The notes below the pieces were generated by a model. It worked only from the letters and a program-made list of their open reading frames with translations, had not been told where the DNA came from and did not search any database. A stretch of 64,000 nucleotides of DNA from Omphalotus guepiniiformis (Eukaryota; Basidiomycota; Agaricomycetes; Agaricales; Omphalotaceae). Of this stretch, positions 35,405 to 47,503 are shown piece after piece. The translations under genes were made by a program, and so were the position numbers. Numbering within the stretch: the first letter of the stretch is position 1; the number at the start of each line of letters is the position of its first letter. Location: positions 124,001 through 188,000 of the forward strand of contig JAQOOI010000017.1 of NCBI GenBank assembly GCA_028554645.1, written 5' to 3'.

Positions 35405-36500
35405 GTTTATGCTATGCTATGTACAGAAATAGGCTTTGATAACCGAAGTAGGCGGTGAAGTCAGGTCACCAGGATATCCGATGAGAAAGATGTATTTTGT
35501 GCTTACTTACCTAGAAGGTCCCAGACCCTCTCAACTCAAAAACTTGAAATACGCACGGGCACGCGGGGGCAACAATTGACTTGGAAGTAAAACGCTAAAG
35601 CTGGGTTTACGAGGTCGCTCTAGTGGAGTGATGAAAGATGAAAATCTCTATCAAAAAAGCCATTTCTTATACTCGACTCGACTCGCCACTAAGTATAGTC
35701 AGGTGGGCTCCGCGAGGACCGAGTCATAGTACAAGGCCCAAGGGTGGTGCCTTGCGATCAAAGGGTGAGACAAACCCTACGACGAACAAAGGATATACAT
35801 ACATAATTTGAAGATTTTGTACATGTCTTCGTTTGTCGGGGTGATAATCGAGTTGGGGTCTGTGTGAAGGTACTGTGGGTTTGTGTCGAGTCGAGAGACG
35901 GGTGGGGAGATCGTAGGACGTGGCTTGGCTTGTTGTTGGAGTTGCGCGGTATCTTTAATAGATATGGAACTGCGTGATTCGAGTACCGGTAGTTCTAGTT
36001 ATTCTCTATGAGATCATGCAATGTTTAAGCTGAGAGGAGATGTTGTTGAGTATGAGTAGTATAACAAAGTGACAACAAGGCTTACATCGAGAGCTGGATT
36101 CGGAAAGTGCAAAACATCAGAGGAGACAGAGACAGAAAGCCTGAGTAAATCAACTATACAAAAATCTTCACACCAGGCCTTTCTCCCCCGTTAATCATCA
36201 ACGTTTCAACGTCTAAAACTCAATTTTCTCGGAGTCATGAAACGGTGAAAGTAGAGGATCATATGAGTTGTACGCATAGCTGATGAGTCAAAAATCACTT
36301 TTCGCTTACTAACCCATCTGCATCCAGGCCGGCCTTAGTCACTTAGTCACTGCCCCCTCGTCCGTCCTAGCGCGCGCGGTCTTCCTCCGAAGCATCCGAA
36401 GCGTCGCATAACGTATTTTGAAAATTCGAATACACTTCGTGTCGATGATGCAAATAAGCATAAGCCCACCACTTGCTCTTTGCTCTCTTCCATCATCATC
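35405..36500. other. Divergent intergenic region
   Basis: 1.1 kb between the minus-strand finger gene and the plus-strand MFS gene, so it should hold both promoters and possibly an upstream exon of the finger gene. No other feature was recognised. Confidence 0.5.
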
Positions 36501-39104
36501 ATGTCCTCTGGTGACTCGGAGAAGAAGGACGAAGTCGGAGTCGTCCCGGTCTTGGATTTGGTGCAAGATGATTCGGAAAAGCCAAAGCCAGCGATGCCAA
36601 TGCCGATGCAGATGGCTGCGCCAAGAAGTCTTTGGAGTTCTGTGTGTATTGTCGCGACGTGCACGTTGACTATGATTTCGAATGTATGTTCTTCGTTTCT
36701 TCGTTTCTTCGTTTCTTTCTCTTTGAGAAATTGGGAAATTGGGAAATTGGAATTGGAATTGGAAATGCTCATTGCTGACAATGTTGAGGACGTTGTAGAC
36801 TGCGAATAGTACTTCGGTTTCGATATGTTTACCTATAATCGAGGCGGATTTGAAGATTGAACAGGCGAAATTGGAGTGGTTGGTTTCGGCGTATGCTCTT
36901 AGTTCGGGTTGTCAAAGTAAATCTTTTCAGAAGAGTTCTTGTTCTCATATCCTTTCTCTTTCCTTCGGGTTGTCTACTCCTGCTTTTCGGTCGACTTGCA
37001 GACCTTTACGGTCGAAAGAAGATATTCATACTAGGTTCAATATGGTTGATAGCTTTTACACTGGGATGTGCATTCGCTCAAGGTGCGCGATCACATATTG
37101 GATTCCGGGGGCTAAATAACAAACATTCTTTCTTCCTCCTCAGACGATCTCACACTCGATATCCTTCGAGGTTTTCAAGGTGTAGGAGCGGCTGCCACTA
37201 TTCCAGCTGCGGTAAGTGCTTCTCTTTCGCCCGTTCTTACAGTCTTCCTTATGATCCTCATGACTTCCTGCCTGCCTCGTGCACCTACAGCTTGGAACAT
37301 TAGCTCATGCTTTCCCGCCTTCGCCTGCGCGTGCAGTGGCGTTTGCAACATTTGCTGCTGGTGCACCGCTTGGAGGTGCATTGGGCATGGCGTTGGGTGG
37401 GTTATTGGTGCAGTTGTCTGCGTGAGTTATCCGTTTGTGCTGTTACATCGGCCGCCGCGAGGTTTACTCCGTGTCTGATGGATGATGATGCTGACGTTTC
37501 TTTTCATTTCCTTTCTTACATACCCTCGCAGTCAAACGTGGCGTTCTCCGTTCTATCTCAACGCTGTACGCTGGTCCCTTTCATATAACACCATGAAATC
37601 CTTTTTAACAAGAATTCTAGGGTTTAGTCGCTCTTTCGTTAATCGGAGCGCTGTTTTCGTTTGACCGGGACCTTCCTTCGACCGAGACGGATAAGCGGAT
37701 AGATCGGGTCGGAGCTCTTCTTATCACTTCCGGGTTGGTGTTGGTCGTTTTCGTGTTGGGTCAAGGAGAAGTTGCACCGAAGCAATGGGCTACGCCATGT
37801 GAGTTACGCCACTTTAAACCCCCCTCAGATGCAAGACCCTAACCCGAATTCTTCCGTAGATATCATCGCACTCCTAGTCATTGGCGTCTTCCTCTGCGCG
37901 TTATTCATTCTATGGCAATATCATCTAGAACGCGTTCAAGATGCAGACTCTCCCGAAGATCCAGTACCTTACCCTACTCCCACATCACGCTTCGCAGGTC
38001 TTTCAAGATTCGCTTTAAATTGGCTCTCTACACCTCCGCCTTTAATGCGGCTTTCTTTATGGGGTAGAGCGCATGGAAGAGTAGCGGTTGTAATGTGGAT
38101 TGCGTTCTTGAATTGGTGTTGTTTCATGAGCTGGAATTATTGGGTTGTCGTGCGTTTTTCTCTCCCCCTTTTGTTAACACACGCTTGTACGGAAAAGTGA
38201 CCTTTGTGTCTTTGGCAGCTGTATTACCAGAGTTATCTTGGTCTCCGTCCGCTTAGTACCGTCGCTCGAATGGTACCTATGTTTATCACTGGGTTATCAT
38301 GTAATGCTTTTATTGCATTGGTTATTGGTCATGTACCACTTGTCATGATTCTAGGTATGTACTTCCCGTCCCTCTCTTTCAAGCGCGAATGCGCTAAATG
38401 CCTTTTCTAGCATGTGGAACGGCTCTCACTGGCGTAGCGGCCCTCTTATTCGCTGTGATTAATCCCAACGCAACTTACTGGGCATTTGGGTTCCCAGCTG
38501 CCATTTTGGCCGTTGTTGGTGCTGATTTTGTGTTTGCTTCTGGTACGCTGTTCGTTGCGAAGGTCTCGCTCCCGCACGAGCAGAGCGTCGCTGGGGCTGT
38601 GTTTCAAACGATGACTCAGCTATGGTTGGACTTTGCTCTTCGCCGGTGGTGGTGGCTAACGTTCGTTCGTTCGTGTTTCTGTTTCTTGCAGCTGGGGACG
38701 TCGTTAGGCGTTACTGTATCTACGGTGGTCTTTAACCGTATCGTAGCGCAACAAGCTAGGAAGGAAGGATTCAGTACTACTGATCTGGAAGGAAGCGAGT
38801 TACCTCATTGGATACAGCTGAAAGGGTATAGAGCAGCTGAATGGACGAATTTTGCGTTTGGCATGTTGGGTTAGTTTCGGTTTCATTTTTAACGCTTGAT
38901 AGTGCTTTTCTTAGCCATTGACTGACTGTTTTTGCGTGCGCAGCGACTTTGTTGGGTGTTATCTTTCTTCGTGGTGTTGGGATTATTGGACATCGTGAAC
39001 CTGCGAATAATAATGGAGAGGATGAGCGAGATTTGGAGGAACAGGATACGCTTACTGTGCCGCCAGAATCGGATGTTAAGGATGCGAGGGTGGAGGAGCG
39101 TTAA
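36501..39104 (+). CDS. MFS transporter (DHA2/ATR1-type drug exporter family)
   Basis: Eleven exons from the ATG at 36501 (36501-36683, 36799-about 36906, about 36968-37082, 37144-37211, 37291-37421, 37532-37565, 37621-37798, 37860-38149, 38219-38354, 38411-38869, 38944-39104) give 596-620 residues. Helix 2 and the next loop read SAYALSSGCLLLLFGRLADL with GRKK after it, the MFS motif A. RGFQGVGAAATIPAALGTL matches helix 4, and SVAGAVFQTMTQ with GTSLG..VS match later helices. Fourteen helices would fit the DHA2 branch, known for proton-driven export of drugs and toxic compounds; the substrate is unknown. Two junctions are irregular. The expected 61-nt intron at about 36907-36967 has no AG acceptor, and the expected 72-nt intron at 38620-38691 begins CT rather than GT. 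The second can be read through in frame. The C-terminal tail is acidic. Confidence 0.85.
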
Positions 39105-39308
39105 TTGAAACTTTTATTGAAGTTTCGGTCAACCCTTGGCAAGGATCGACGATGACCCTGCATCATGCATCTCATTTGTACATATAATATATCTTCAAGA
39201 CTTGATTTAGACTTTATATACTTTAGACTTTTTGTAATCCATAGCCGATGCTACACAGGCTACCAAGGACGATAAATAAGTTACGACCAAGATATCTATT
39301 ATATAGAA
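39105..39308. other. Convergent 3' intergenic
   Basis: Only about 200 bp separate the MFS stop from the GH79 stop. AT-rich with TATATA runs; shared 3' UTR and polyadenylation region is likely. Confidence 0.5.
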
Positions 39309-41728
39309 CTATATAAAGGGTAAGATGACCCCAACCACAACGCTAAATATGCATACCAGCGACGAGAAACTCCTAGACAACATCGATGCATTCGATGACG
39401 AATCCGAATTCGAATCCTCCAACCCACCTACACCCGCAATCGTCGAGTTCCCAATATAAAACGAAAGTTTATCACTAAGTATAACCAACGCCGCACCAGG
39501 ACCCGGAATATCAAGCGTACATCCACCCGTACACTCCATCGTACGAATCTCCTGCTCACCCAATAAAGCCCCAGTCCCACTAACACTCTGCCCTGCCCAA
39601 GTAATATTCTCCGTCTCATAAACAGAAGGAGCACTAAGCAACCTATACTGTAAAACCCCACTCGTTATATCCTCTGGTATCCTAAAACTCTGAGTCTCCC
39701 CAGCATTATCACCGTAATTGATGATAACGAGTTTATCTCGCGTTGTACCTGCGTTATCCCATAACCCATAAGCAGCTACGGAAGCCCAAGGGGAGTTGTT
39801 TGAGTCGTTTAGGTTTAGGTCTGAGACGACGGAACCGGAGGGTGAACCTGCTTCGGAGAGGAATAGGGCAGAGTAGTATGTTGAACCTGTGTGCCAATTT
39901 GATCCTGATCCTGATGAGGTTGAGGTTGAGGTTGAGGTTGAGGTATCGTCGGGTGTTGGAGGATCGAAGAGGTTGTAGGTTACACCGTATTCACGCGTGT
40001 GGATGTATGCTGCTGTGAAATTTGATGAGACGGCTTTGAGACCTGTATCTATTGCCCAGAGTGTGGCGGCAAACTGCCCCCGGGAGTAAGTAAGGTGGAT
40101 GATTGAATTATTAAGCCGGATGCGGCGGGGAGAGGAAGCTTACGGTATTTGAAATGTTAGATCCTCCGCAGCTTACGGAGTTGTATTCAGTTAGTAAAAC
40201 GGGGATGTTTGCTGTTTTAGCGAGGTTTATCCCATCTTCGTTGAATCCCATGTAATCCTTCACTGTCCAAAGAAAGAATACGAAGTTAGGGATTCAAGCT
40301 AAGGGTGAGATGGAGAGTACGAGGGTACGAACGGTTCATGTGGGAAAGGTAATAGGTTATGTTTGTGTTCTTGTCATTTGGTCCGCCACAATTATTGTTA
40401 GGGTAGTGTTGGAGGCTAGGCAAATGATCAGAATTAAGTAGAACCCCCCGAGTAATGCCCGTTCAATTGAACTCACGTATAATACTTGTAAGAATCGTAT
40501 TGAAGACCTGCGTTGATAATATCTGCCAAGGACCTAACAAAAGGAAAACCAAAAAAAAACGGGAACACGGGAACGTCAGACCGTATTTTCTCATCAGCCC
40601 CCCGGGGGGTTCTTATATAGATAGATAGATATCTAAGATAGATAGATTGATACGATACATACCATTGACAACAAACTGTTGGTCCACCAATGATAGGGTT
40701 GTCCAGGAGATTTTGTGATCGCAGGTCGTCTAGTACTTTTCCGATTTCGGGTATCTAGTTGAGAATGTGTATGAGACGCGGTCGTGAAACGGTGAGGAGA
40801 AATCCGAAGGGAAGGGAAGGGAAAGGGAAGGGAAGGGAAGGATAAGGTGAACCGGACATATATAGGCTGAGATATTATACGCATCCCTATTTCCGTGGCC
40901 TGCGTAAAGATCAGGTTCCTACGTGAGGTGATACAGATCAATTCAATCAGACACGCCAGCCCATCGAACATCACAAATCCCACAAAATCAGGTTCATTGC
41001 CAAGTAACATCGCATCCAACCGATCACCAAGCTTAGCTTCCGCAGCTTTCGCCACCTCAACCACATTCCCATCATCCTCAGGATCCCTCATACTAAGTCC
41101 AATAATAAATTGCATAGGCGCCGCCTTGTCATACATGGCGTTCATTACGTCGAATAGGACTGGTCCGAAGTTTACTGGGATGTCGTTGAAGTAGGCGTTG
41201 GGGTCGGTGTATATTAGCATTGTATCGGTTTGGTTTGCGATGTAGGTGGAGCTGGAAAGGAGTTTGAGGTGAGTTTTAGTTGATCCCATGAAGCGGTTAC
41301 ACGTGTTGGGCTCACCCGTCCATTGCGTTTCCACCCACACGTATTCTCAGAGGATTGGTCGTACGAGCATTGAGATTGTGTAGGTAATTTTGTATAGCAT
41401 CTGGTATTGTATCAACTGTTTTTCCCCCTGGAATTCAGAATTCAGAAGAAAGTAAACCCGTCAGTCAGCACGCGAATTGAGTGTGTGTATTTGAAAAGAC
41501 AAAAAAACCAGAAAACAACTGACAAAGGGTATCAAAAGATGCCAGCTCAAACGAAACACCCAAAAAATTATCGCTGACGACGTTCATCATAGCGCTCGTG
41601 GGTGGATTAGCCGGGAAAGTGATATTGAGGACCCCTGCGCCATTGACGGTATAGACTGAGTAGATTAGTGAGGAAGAGAAAAGAACGAGCGACTGGAGTG
41701 TTGAAGGAAGCCTAAGGGAAAAAAACAT
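39309..41728 (-). CDS. Glycoside hydrolase family 79 protein (beta-glucuronidase/heparanase-like), secreted
   Basis: Nine exons join in frame to about 588 residues: 41524-41728, 41316-41427, 40984-41251, 40853-40918, 40663-40754, 40477-40533, 40333-40415, 40144-40262, 39309-40073. An N-terminal hydrophobic segment of about 30 residues is a signal peptide. The sequence LRIRVGGNAMDGS matches the GH79 core. The acid/base glutamate lies in GNEPD (about E192) and the nucleophile in VLLTEYNS (about E320), the two catalytic glutamates of this clan-A family. A Ser/Asn-rich region and a hydrophobic tail at the C-terminus suggest a GPI anchor or membrane tether. The family removes glucuronic acid from arabinogalactan-type or heparan-type glycans, so a role in plant or fungal wall polysaccharide turnover is plausible. 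With GT-AG splicing the EPD motif is doubled at the exon 3/4 junction. One intron holds a perfect 12-bp C6G6 palindrome at 40598-40609. Confidence 0.88.
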
Positions 41729-42227
41729 GGAGAAGGAGAAGGGAGAAACGGACAGTGATTATAGTTAGCGATTGTACAGGTCATGCTTTTTATGATTTCC
41801 GCGACCCCATTGGCGTACGGCATCATTGTGCCAAGAAAACTCGGCCCTGGCGAAACATGGCCCAACAGAACGGTAGAATTCAGTTGAAGTGAGAGGGTAT
41901 CGAAGTGAGTAGGGATGAGAGATATAATTGCGTCTCGCAGAGAAAGCTGTTACAGACCTTGAAATTTGGAAGTTTGAAGGTCGTCTTTGTCGAGACATGG
42001 AATGTGGGTTCTAGTTTTATGGGCCCGGGGGGCACATGTACAGCGGATAGATAACCTCTCATAAAAAAATTTACGGTCAATGACAATTCACTAGTGAAAG
42101 CAAAGCATTACAAGTTGAACATATCGTCCAATGGTGGTCAGCGGCGAGCGCTTCATCATCATGCGTTTAGGCAGTTTATGTATCTGGAAGTTTACACAGA
42201 TACCCAGGTCTCGGCGAAAAATATGTG

Positions 42228-42357
42228 AAGTCTGAGTTTGCAAAGACTTTGCCAAGTCTTTGCAAAAAGTCGGCAAATTAGCAGGAGGCAAAATGTTCCG
42301 GAATAGATATTGGCCAATATTCTTAGAAATGTTCTCGCAAAATATTTGCGAAACTAG
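42228..42357. repeat. TTTGCAAA-rich block, left copy
   Basis: Contains TTTGCAAAGACTTTGCC, TCTTTGCAAAAAG, TTGGCCAATATTCTTAGAAA and GCAAAATATTTGCG and ends CTAGC. The order TTGGCCAA..TTCT..GCAAATATTT..CTAG recurs in the right copy in the same orientation. Confidence 0.5.
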
Positions 42358-43204
42358 CAATGTCACATGATGACATTCCCAAATAGTACTGCTGGTTTTC
42401 CCGGGTTTTTCTCGCACCGCTCGCGATCGCTCATTTGCCCGCTTCCTTGGACCACAATAGACAGTAAAATATATATATTTATTCGCTACAAACAACTACA
42501 GGAAGCATTGTAGTACATAATGATTCAATGCCCTTGACCTTCACCAATGACCCAATATTGGCTGAGGAACCTCACCAAATTAGGATCGCTAGGCTGGCAA
42601 ATTGGTTGTCCCTAAAGTATAATAGTTGGTCAGATTCAAACTGTGCTATGCCATGAAAGAGGATGCTAGACATACCTTGAGTTAATGCCCTCGCTATGGA
42701 CTCTGAAAAAGAATGATGGGTGATTAGCTCTACAATAGAACCAAAGAGGGAAAGGGACAACACATACCTCTGAGATATGTGCTGGGTCCGGCATGCACTG
42801 AAGAACAAACAAACATGAGACGTAACACGTAAACAATTGAAACACTCACATCCTCTTCAGCAATGCCCAACTTAAAGACTGGATGGTAACCAAGACAACA
42901 GGAGGAGACATACCAACCCAAGGGGAGAAAAGGAAAGGCCAGGAATTGCAAGCAGCACAGTGAACATCAGCCTCCAAGGTCGTGGCTTCCGCGTGTACTG
43001 CTCACTCTTCAAGAAGGTGGAGAGGGAGGGAGAGGGAGGGAAGCGGCCTAGAAGCGGCCCAAGGAGGTGGTAGGGTGAGTGAGGGGAAGGAAGAAGTTGA
43101 AGTTGAAGTTGAAACGTTGAAGTAAAAAAACAAATCACGCCACCGTGATGCTGACAGAGACGTCGGAGTTTGAATAACATTGCCCTAGACCCAGCTTTAC
43201 CTTT

Positions 43205-43431
43205 TTGGGGCAGATTTCGGATCATTTCGCTGGTTTGCAAATCTTTGAGGAAATTTCTGAGTACAAAATATGCAAATATTTGAAGTTGGTGAACATTTCG
43301 CAAATACAATTTGCAAAGAATATGAGAAAACAAGGCTTTGCATAAGTTTCACAAATATTTGTACAATACTTTGCAAAATCAACTCGGCATATTTTTGGCC
43401 AACAGTTCTTTGCAAATATTTCCATCGCTAG
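43205..43431. repeat. TTTGCAAA-rich block, right copy
   Basis: Contains more than six TTTGCAAA or CAAATATTTG words and ends TTTTTGGCCAACAGTTCTTTG, GCAAATATTTCC, GCTAG. By eye it is a diverged direct copy of the block at 42228-42357, about 1.07 kb away. It ends about 170 bp upstream of the GFA start codon. Confidence 0.5.
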
Positions 43432-43598
43432 TGCGCAGCTGTGTAGCTATTCTTAATTTAGAACCGGCACTTTGCAGCAGGCCGCTGAGATCGAATATCT
43501 CCGGCCCCGCGGCATCAATTCAGTCGGAGATTTCCATTCCACCCGGACGTCGGATTAACCGAATTCACCGTTTTCTCTCGCAGCACCCCACCGTCAAC

Positions 43599-44169
43599 AT
43601 GCAAAAGATAATTCGAAAGGGATCTTGTCTTTGCCAGCAAGTCAAGTTCACAATAGAAGGAGAACCTTTCCACTTTCTCCTATGTCATTGTCAAAATTGC
43701 CAGAAAGCAAGTGGTTCTTCCTATATGGCGAATGTTTGGTTCAAGGAGCAGGTGAATGAATAGTCAGCGCAGCGTCATTGATGTTGAACCACGCTGACTT
43801 TCTCTTGAACCTTAGAACCTCGTGGTGACTGAAGGTCAAGGTGTTTTGAAGAGCTATGAAGATAGAAAAACAGCCAGCGGTCGAGCGCTTACACGAACTT
43901 TCTGCTCGAACTGTGGATCTTCGGTATTTCTGCACCCGAGCAAAGAGATCCCTAGAAATAATGATGTGGTTATCATTTCGATGTCGGCGATTGATGACCC
44001 GCATGACTGGGGTAAGTAAGCTGTTTAGCGCCTGTAATGATCGGTGGATTCATTCATTTCGTATTTCGTAGTTCCGCGGAAGGAGACTTATCTCGCCACA
44101 AAACATCATTGGCTGAAAGACATTTCTTTGAGGACAAAGAGTGCTGTGAAGACTGCTGGAAAGCTATAA
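43599..44169 (+). CDS. GFA/CENP-V-domain zinc protein (glutathione-dependent formaldehyde-activating-like)
   Basis: Three exons (43599-43751, 43816-44011, 44072-44169) with canonical junctions give 148 residues, the usual length for a single GFA domain. The metal ligands are all present: GSCLC (C10, C12), CHCQNC (C29, C31, C34) and FCSNC (C81, C84). The family name comes from a bacterial enzyme that joins formaldehyde to glutathione, but most fungal members are uncharacterised and CENP-V relatives are not known to have that activity. The reaction is therefore open. The protein is probably cytosolic, as no signal peptide is seen. The ATG at 43599 starts directly before the domain; an in-frame extension upstream runs into the TTTGCAAA repeat and is unlikely to be coding. 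Confidence 0.9.
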
Positions 44170-44236
44170 CTTGGGTCTCACTTCGTCTCAATCTGTAATG
44201 TATCTTGTATCGATCACCAGCGGTTCTTGCTTTCAG

Positions 44237-44938
44237 ACTCTTGCCCAGGTTGAATTGCACACTGTATGTTTCGTTCCGTATTTCAATGTGGGATCACCGA
44301 CCCTCCCGGGACAGTTGATATCCGCGGGCACCCACCGGAATGAATCTTTGCGAGTGGGGAATGGGTTTTGCGGAGCAGTGACACTGATTACCCTGTTAGG
44401 TAAGTGAATAAAAGGGTCTCTTGTTGGTGCCGAGCTGCGCGTTCCCAGGTCCGTCGTTATAATCATTAGAACATCAGAATACAATGACAGATAGGCGTCG
44501 CTGTTATCCTATTATGAGTATCTGCGCTCCGGAGCTGAGCCATAGGCGCATCACATGCGCCCACAGTGTCCAACAATTTCGTGTTCCAGGTATACTCACC
44601 TACCGAATCGACTCACAATTTGCGGGCTCCTTATTCAACTACGTTCGTGTAGCTATTGAGCTACATGCGCGCCATATGAACCCACAACACGCGTTTTGAA
44701 CTCTGCCGCTCATGGAGTTTTACAGCTTTTTGTAGTTTTGAACATGTCAACAGACGGTGATCTAACACTATTGTGCATGAAGGCTGCCGTCATCTGTATA
44801 CCTTGTCGAGTAATTTCCTCGTGCTTCCATATTCTGCGAAACACCAATGGATCATTGACGCCCAAAGGCCTGACTCAACTTGTATCGCTTTTAGTCCTGA
44901 CGGGTCCAAAGATGTGACGGTGGGTGTCTGTGTGGCTT
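44237..44938 (+). pseudogene. Possible WD40-repeat remnant
   Basis: Two separated plus-strand segments read like WD40 blades. One near 44250-44390 has HTVCFVPYF, QLISAGTHRNESLRV and GAVT with the usual spacing, but the tryptophan after LRV is missing. One near 44830-44915 has WIIDAQ followed by CIAFSPDGSK. The segments lie in different frames and I found no splicing that joins them into one open gene. The call rests on motif resemblance alone, and it could also be chance. It lies just past the GFA gene. Confidence 0.22.
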
Positions 44939-45248
44939 TCTCCCTCCACCTTCGACAGGGTACAGACACCCTCGTTTTACTTGAACTCTACCTCTAGAGA
45001 ACAAGAGCACACAGCAAGGCCGTAAGATCGCTTAGAACCCCTCCGCTTTGTTGCGCCACACTGTCTGTGCCCTTTCTGTCTTAGAGGGAGTACCGACTCT
45101 GTCGAAAACGTCGGCTATCCTCTAGAGGAAAATGATCGGTGAGTAATGCAGCGCAGTGGTCCATTCCTTTCCCTCTCTTAAAAGTGCTTTCCTGCCACCT
45201 CCAGACTCCAACAACAACTCTCCTTCCCTATAATTCCATCCGTCCTGC

Positions 45249-46002
45249 ATGAACCAAAGAGATGCTCCTTCCCGTGTAATGCTCGACCTACGCCAGCTCG
45301 TCACCAACTGGCTCAGCACCATTCTTCACGAAATCGAAACTTATCACGCTCTCCCACATCTCACTCGGCCACACCCTGCACATCCTCTACCTCTAGGATT
45401 TCCATTCACCTTGGCCACTATCACTCAGCCCATCAGATGGGTCGAACTACAGAACGACTCTCACCAAATTGACAGATCTTGCACCGTTTTTCTAAGGTTG
45501 CGGGAATACCCTCAAAGGTGGAATTCGCCATTCATATGGACTGTATACACTGGTACGAAGATTTCAGTTATTAGCTGTGTTTCCTTCGCCACAACTCTTA
45601 CTAACCACTTACCTTGCAGCAGATCGAATGACTTTGGGATCTGTCGAGGTCGATAGTCGAATTGCCTACGATACGCGCAGGCAGGACATCATAAATCCCA
45701 CACTAATCCTGCAATCGATGATAACTTCTCTTCAAGTAGGCGCTGTGGTTGTCATTTCCAGTAGAATTATCCCGAAGACGCCAATTCCTGGACACCCTCA
45801 TGCGCATGTCGGGCGATGGGTCGAAGTATTCGAGCTTAAAACCGCTGCGGGCCAATTGATTCGTGAATGCGCGACTATAGCTGTCTATCCTCCTCGACGT
45901 TGCCCGGAAGTTGGCTGTGTTATTCTTCTTCCTCATTTCGGACCCGATAGATGTCTTTATCATCTGCAGAACTTCCAATATCCACCGCCAGGATTTGGGT
46001 AA
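45249..46002 (+). CDS. Unknown two-exon protein
   Basis: Not recognised. Exon 1 runs from the ATG at 45249 (an in-frame stop lies just upstream) to a GTACGA donor after WTVYTG near 45553. Exon 2 starts after TTACTAAC...CTTGCAG near 45620 and ends at 46002, giving about 229 residues. The predicted protein has no signal peptide or membrane helix. It contains the segments VGAVVVISSRIIPKTPIPG and GRWVEVFELKTAAG, and ends PPPGFG. The good branch site, clean junction and uninterrupted frame on both sides of the intron support a real gene. It could be a fragment of a larger protein. Confidence 0.5.
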
Positions 46003-47503
46003 TACGTAGATCGCCTATTTCAAGCTGTCGCTTGGGATGTGTATTGGTCGGTGTCATTGCCCCTTGGATAACGCGTTGAAGGTGAAGCGGTGTCGAAGAG
46101 GTGACCGCTATTCAGGCTAGGCTGTACATGAATGGACATATTGTTTGATTTGTATTGTCTCTTTCGCAGTCTTCATATATATGTACATACTTACATTTCT
46201 GCTCTCGGACAAAGCATTGGACAGTAGGACAAGGATTACTCGGTTTGATACAAGGACATTGTACATACATACATAAGTATTTTGAATTGTCGTAACTGTG
46301 ATGGAAAATACAAGGCCCGGTGCCGGTGGAGACTTACATACTACGTCAAGTATATGTTACACCTTTGTTCTTTATTTGCCAGACTCGGATATTTATTGTA
46401 GGCTAGGGAACATCAACCGATGCCGAGAATATCTCATCAGATCCCCCTTGACACTTGTTGTCCACAAGTCCGAAAAGACATTGCAGTCTGCTTCGCGCAT
46501 AGCTTGTTTTTCAAGATCTCCGGGAAACCGAGAGCTGTAAACTCAGCACTATTGCTTATACATACACAAAGATTCAAAGTGCTCTACAGCTTTGTAGCGC
46601 TAACCTAGCGATCGTCGACACGTTCTTGATCAATCGTCAATCTACACTGCATCCGATCCGAACGATCCTGGGCAATGCATTGTTGTTATGAATGGCGGCG
46701 CTTACGGATGTGTGTAGTCCGAAAGGAATCGTTTATTGATCAAGAACAATATACATTGAGCTAAATGTACTGTGCCCGGGTAGAGTCCCCACTGTAGATA
46801 CTAGAGTTTTGACCCATCAGCGTAAAATGGTATTCAAATTGATTAGGTGACTCAACGTGTATTTTGTATACATACATACTGAGGCACTTGGGAGAGGACG
46901 CGGGCTACTCATGACGGTGGCCCATTATGATATATGCAGTATAAAGGCTGTGAAATCGAAATAAATCAGTGTCGGTCAAATTGCTTCGGCCCCACATGCA
47001 GGCAGAAGAAGGCTGAGCTGAAGATATATACTACTAGTAATATCAGACTGGTCACCGAAACGGACTGTGGGCAGATTTTAAGATTGTGGGTACATACCAA
47101 TATAATCAATCACATAACCTTAGTTTGAGTATTTACTTCGAGCTCTCTGGCTAGCTCTGATACAAATCCGACACATTCTATCTTTTGGGAGTACTAATTG
47201 ATCGGGAACTGCTAACGAGAAGGCCGTTTCAGTCAGTTCTATCATGTACTATGTAGTATCTCGCCTCTGTGATGGACTCTGGATCATCCTGACTGATGAA
47301 CAGCGATTTATCTTTGATTTCTCTTAGTATGGCTACGTACTTACGGGTAGTAGACGTAGATTCGTAGCCCAACATCTGCGGCGGCAACAGCACTAAACAT
47401 ATCTGGGTGTATTTGAAGTCCCAGTGTTTGCTATGTTGCATATCCATTCATGTCTAGTACTACACACTCGCATCTGGCCAAAAATACGTTTGGAAGATCA
47501 AAC
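46003..47503. other. No gene resolved
   Basis: 1.5 kb between the unknown two-exon gene and tRNA-Arg. Only short frames, and no domain recognised. Confidence 0.45.

Larger units (their letters stand above)
41729..43598. other. Intergenic with repeat and exon-like debris
   Basis: Upstream of GH79 (minus) and GFA (plus), so it holds both promoters. It contains two related AT-rich blocks full of TTTGCAAA-type words and, between them, minus-strand segments with good splice signals (GTATGT donors at several places in 42560-43000). I could not join these into one reading frame. Confidence 0.45.

Noticed and set aside
36890..36942. 40-nt GT-AG intron (GTATGC...TTTTCAG) in the MFS gene
   Set aside because: It keeps the frame but inserts extra residues in helix 2. 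The 61-nt removal gives the exact family spacing, so it was not used as the main model, though it cannot be excluded.
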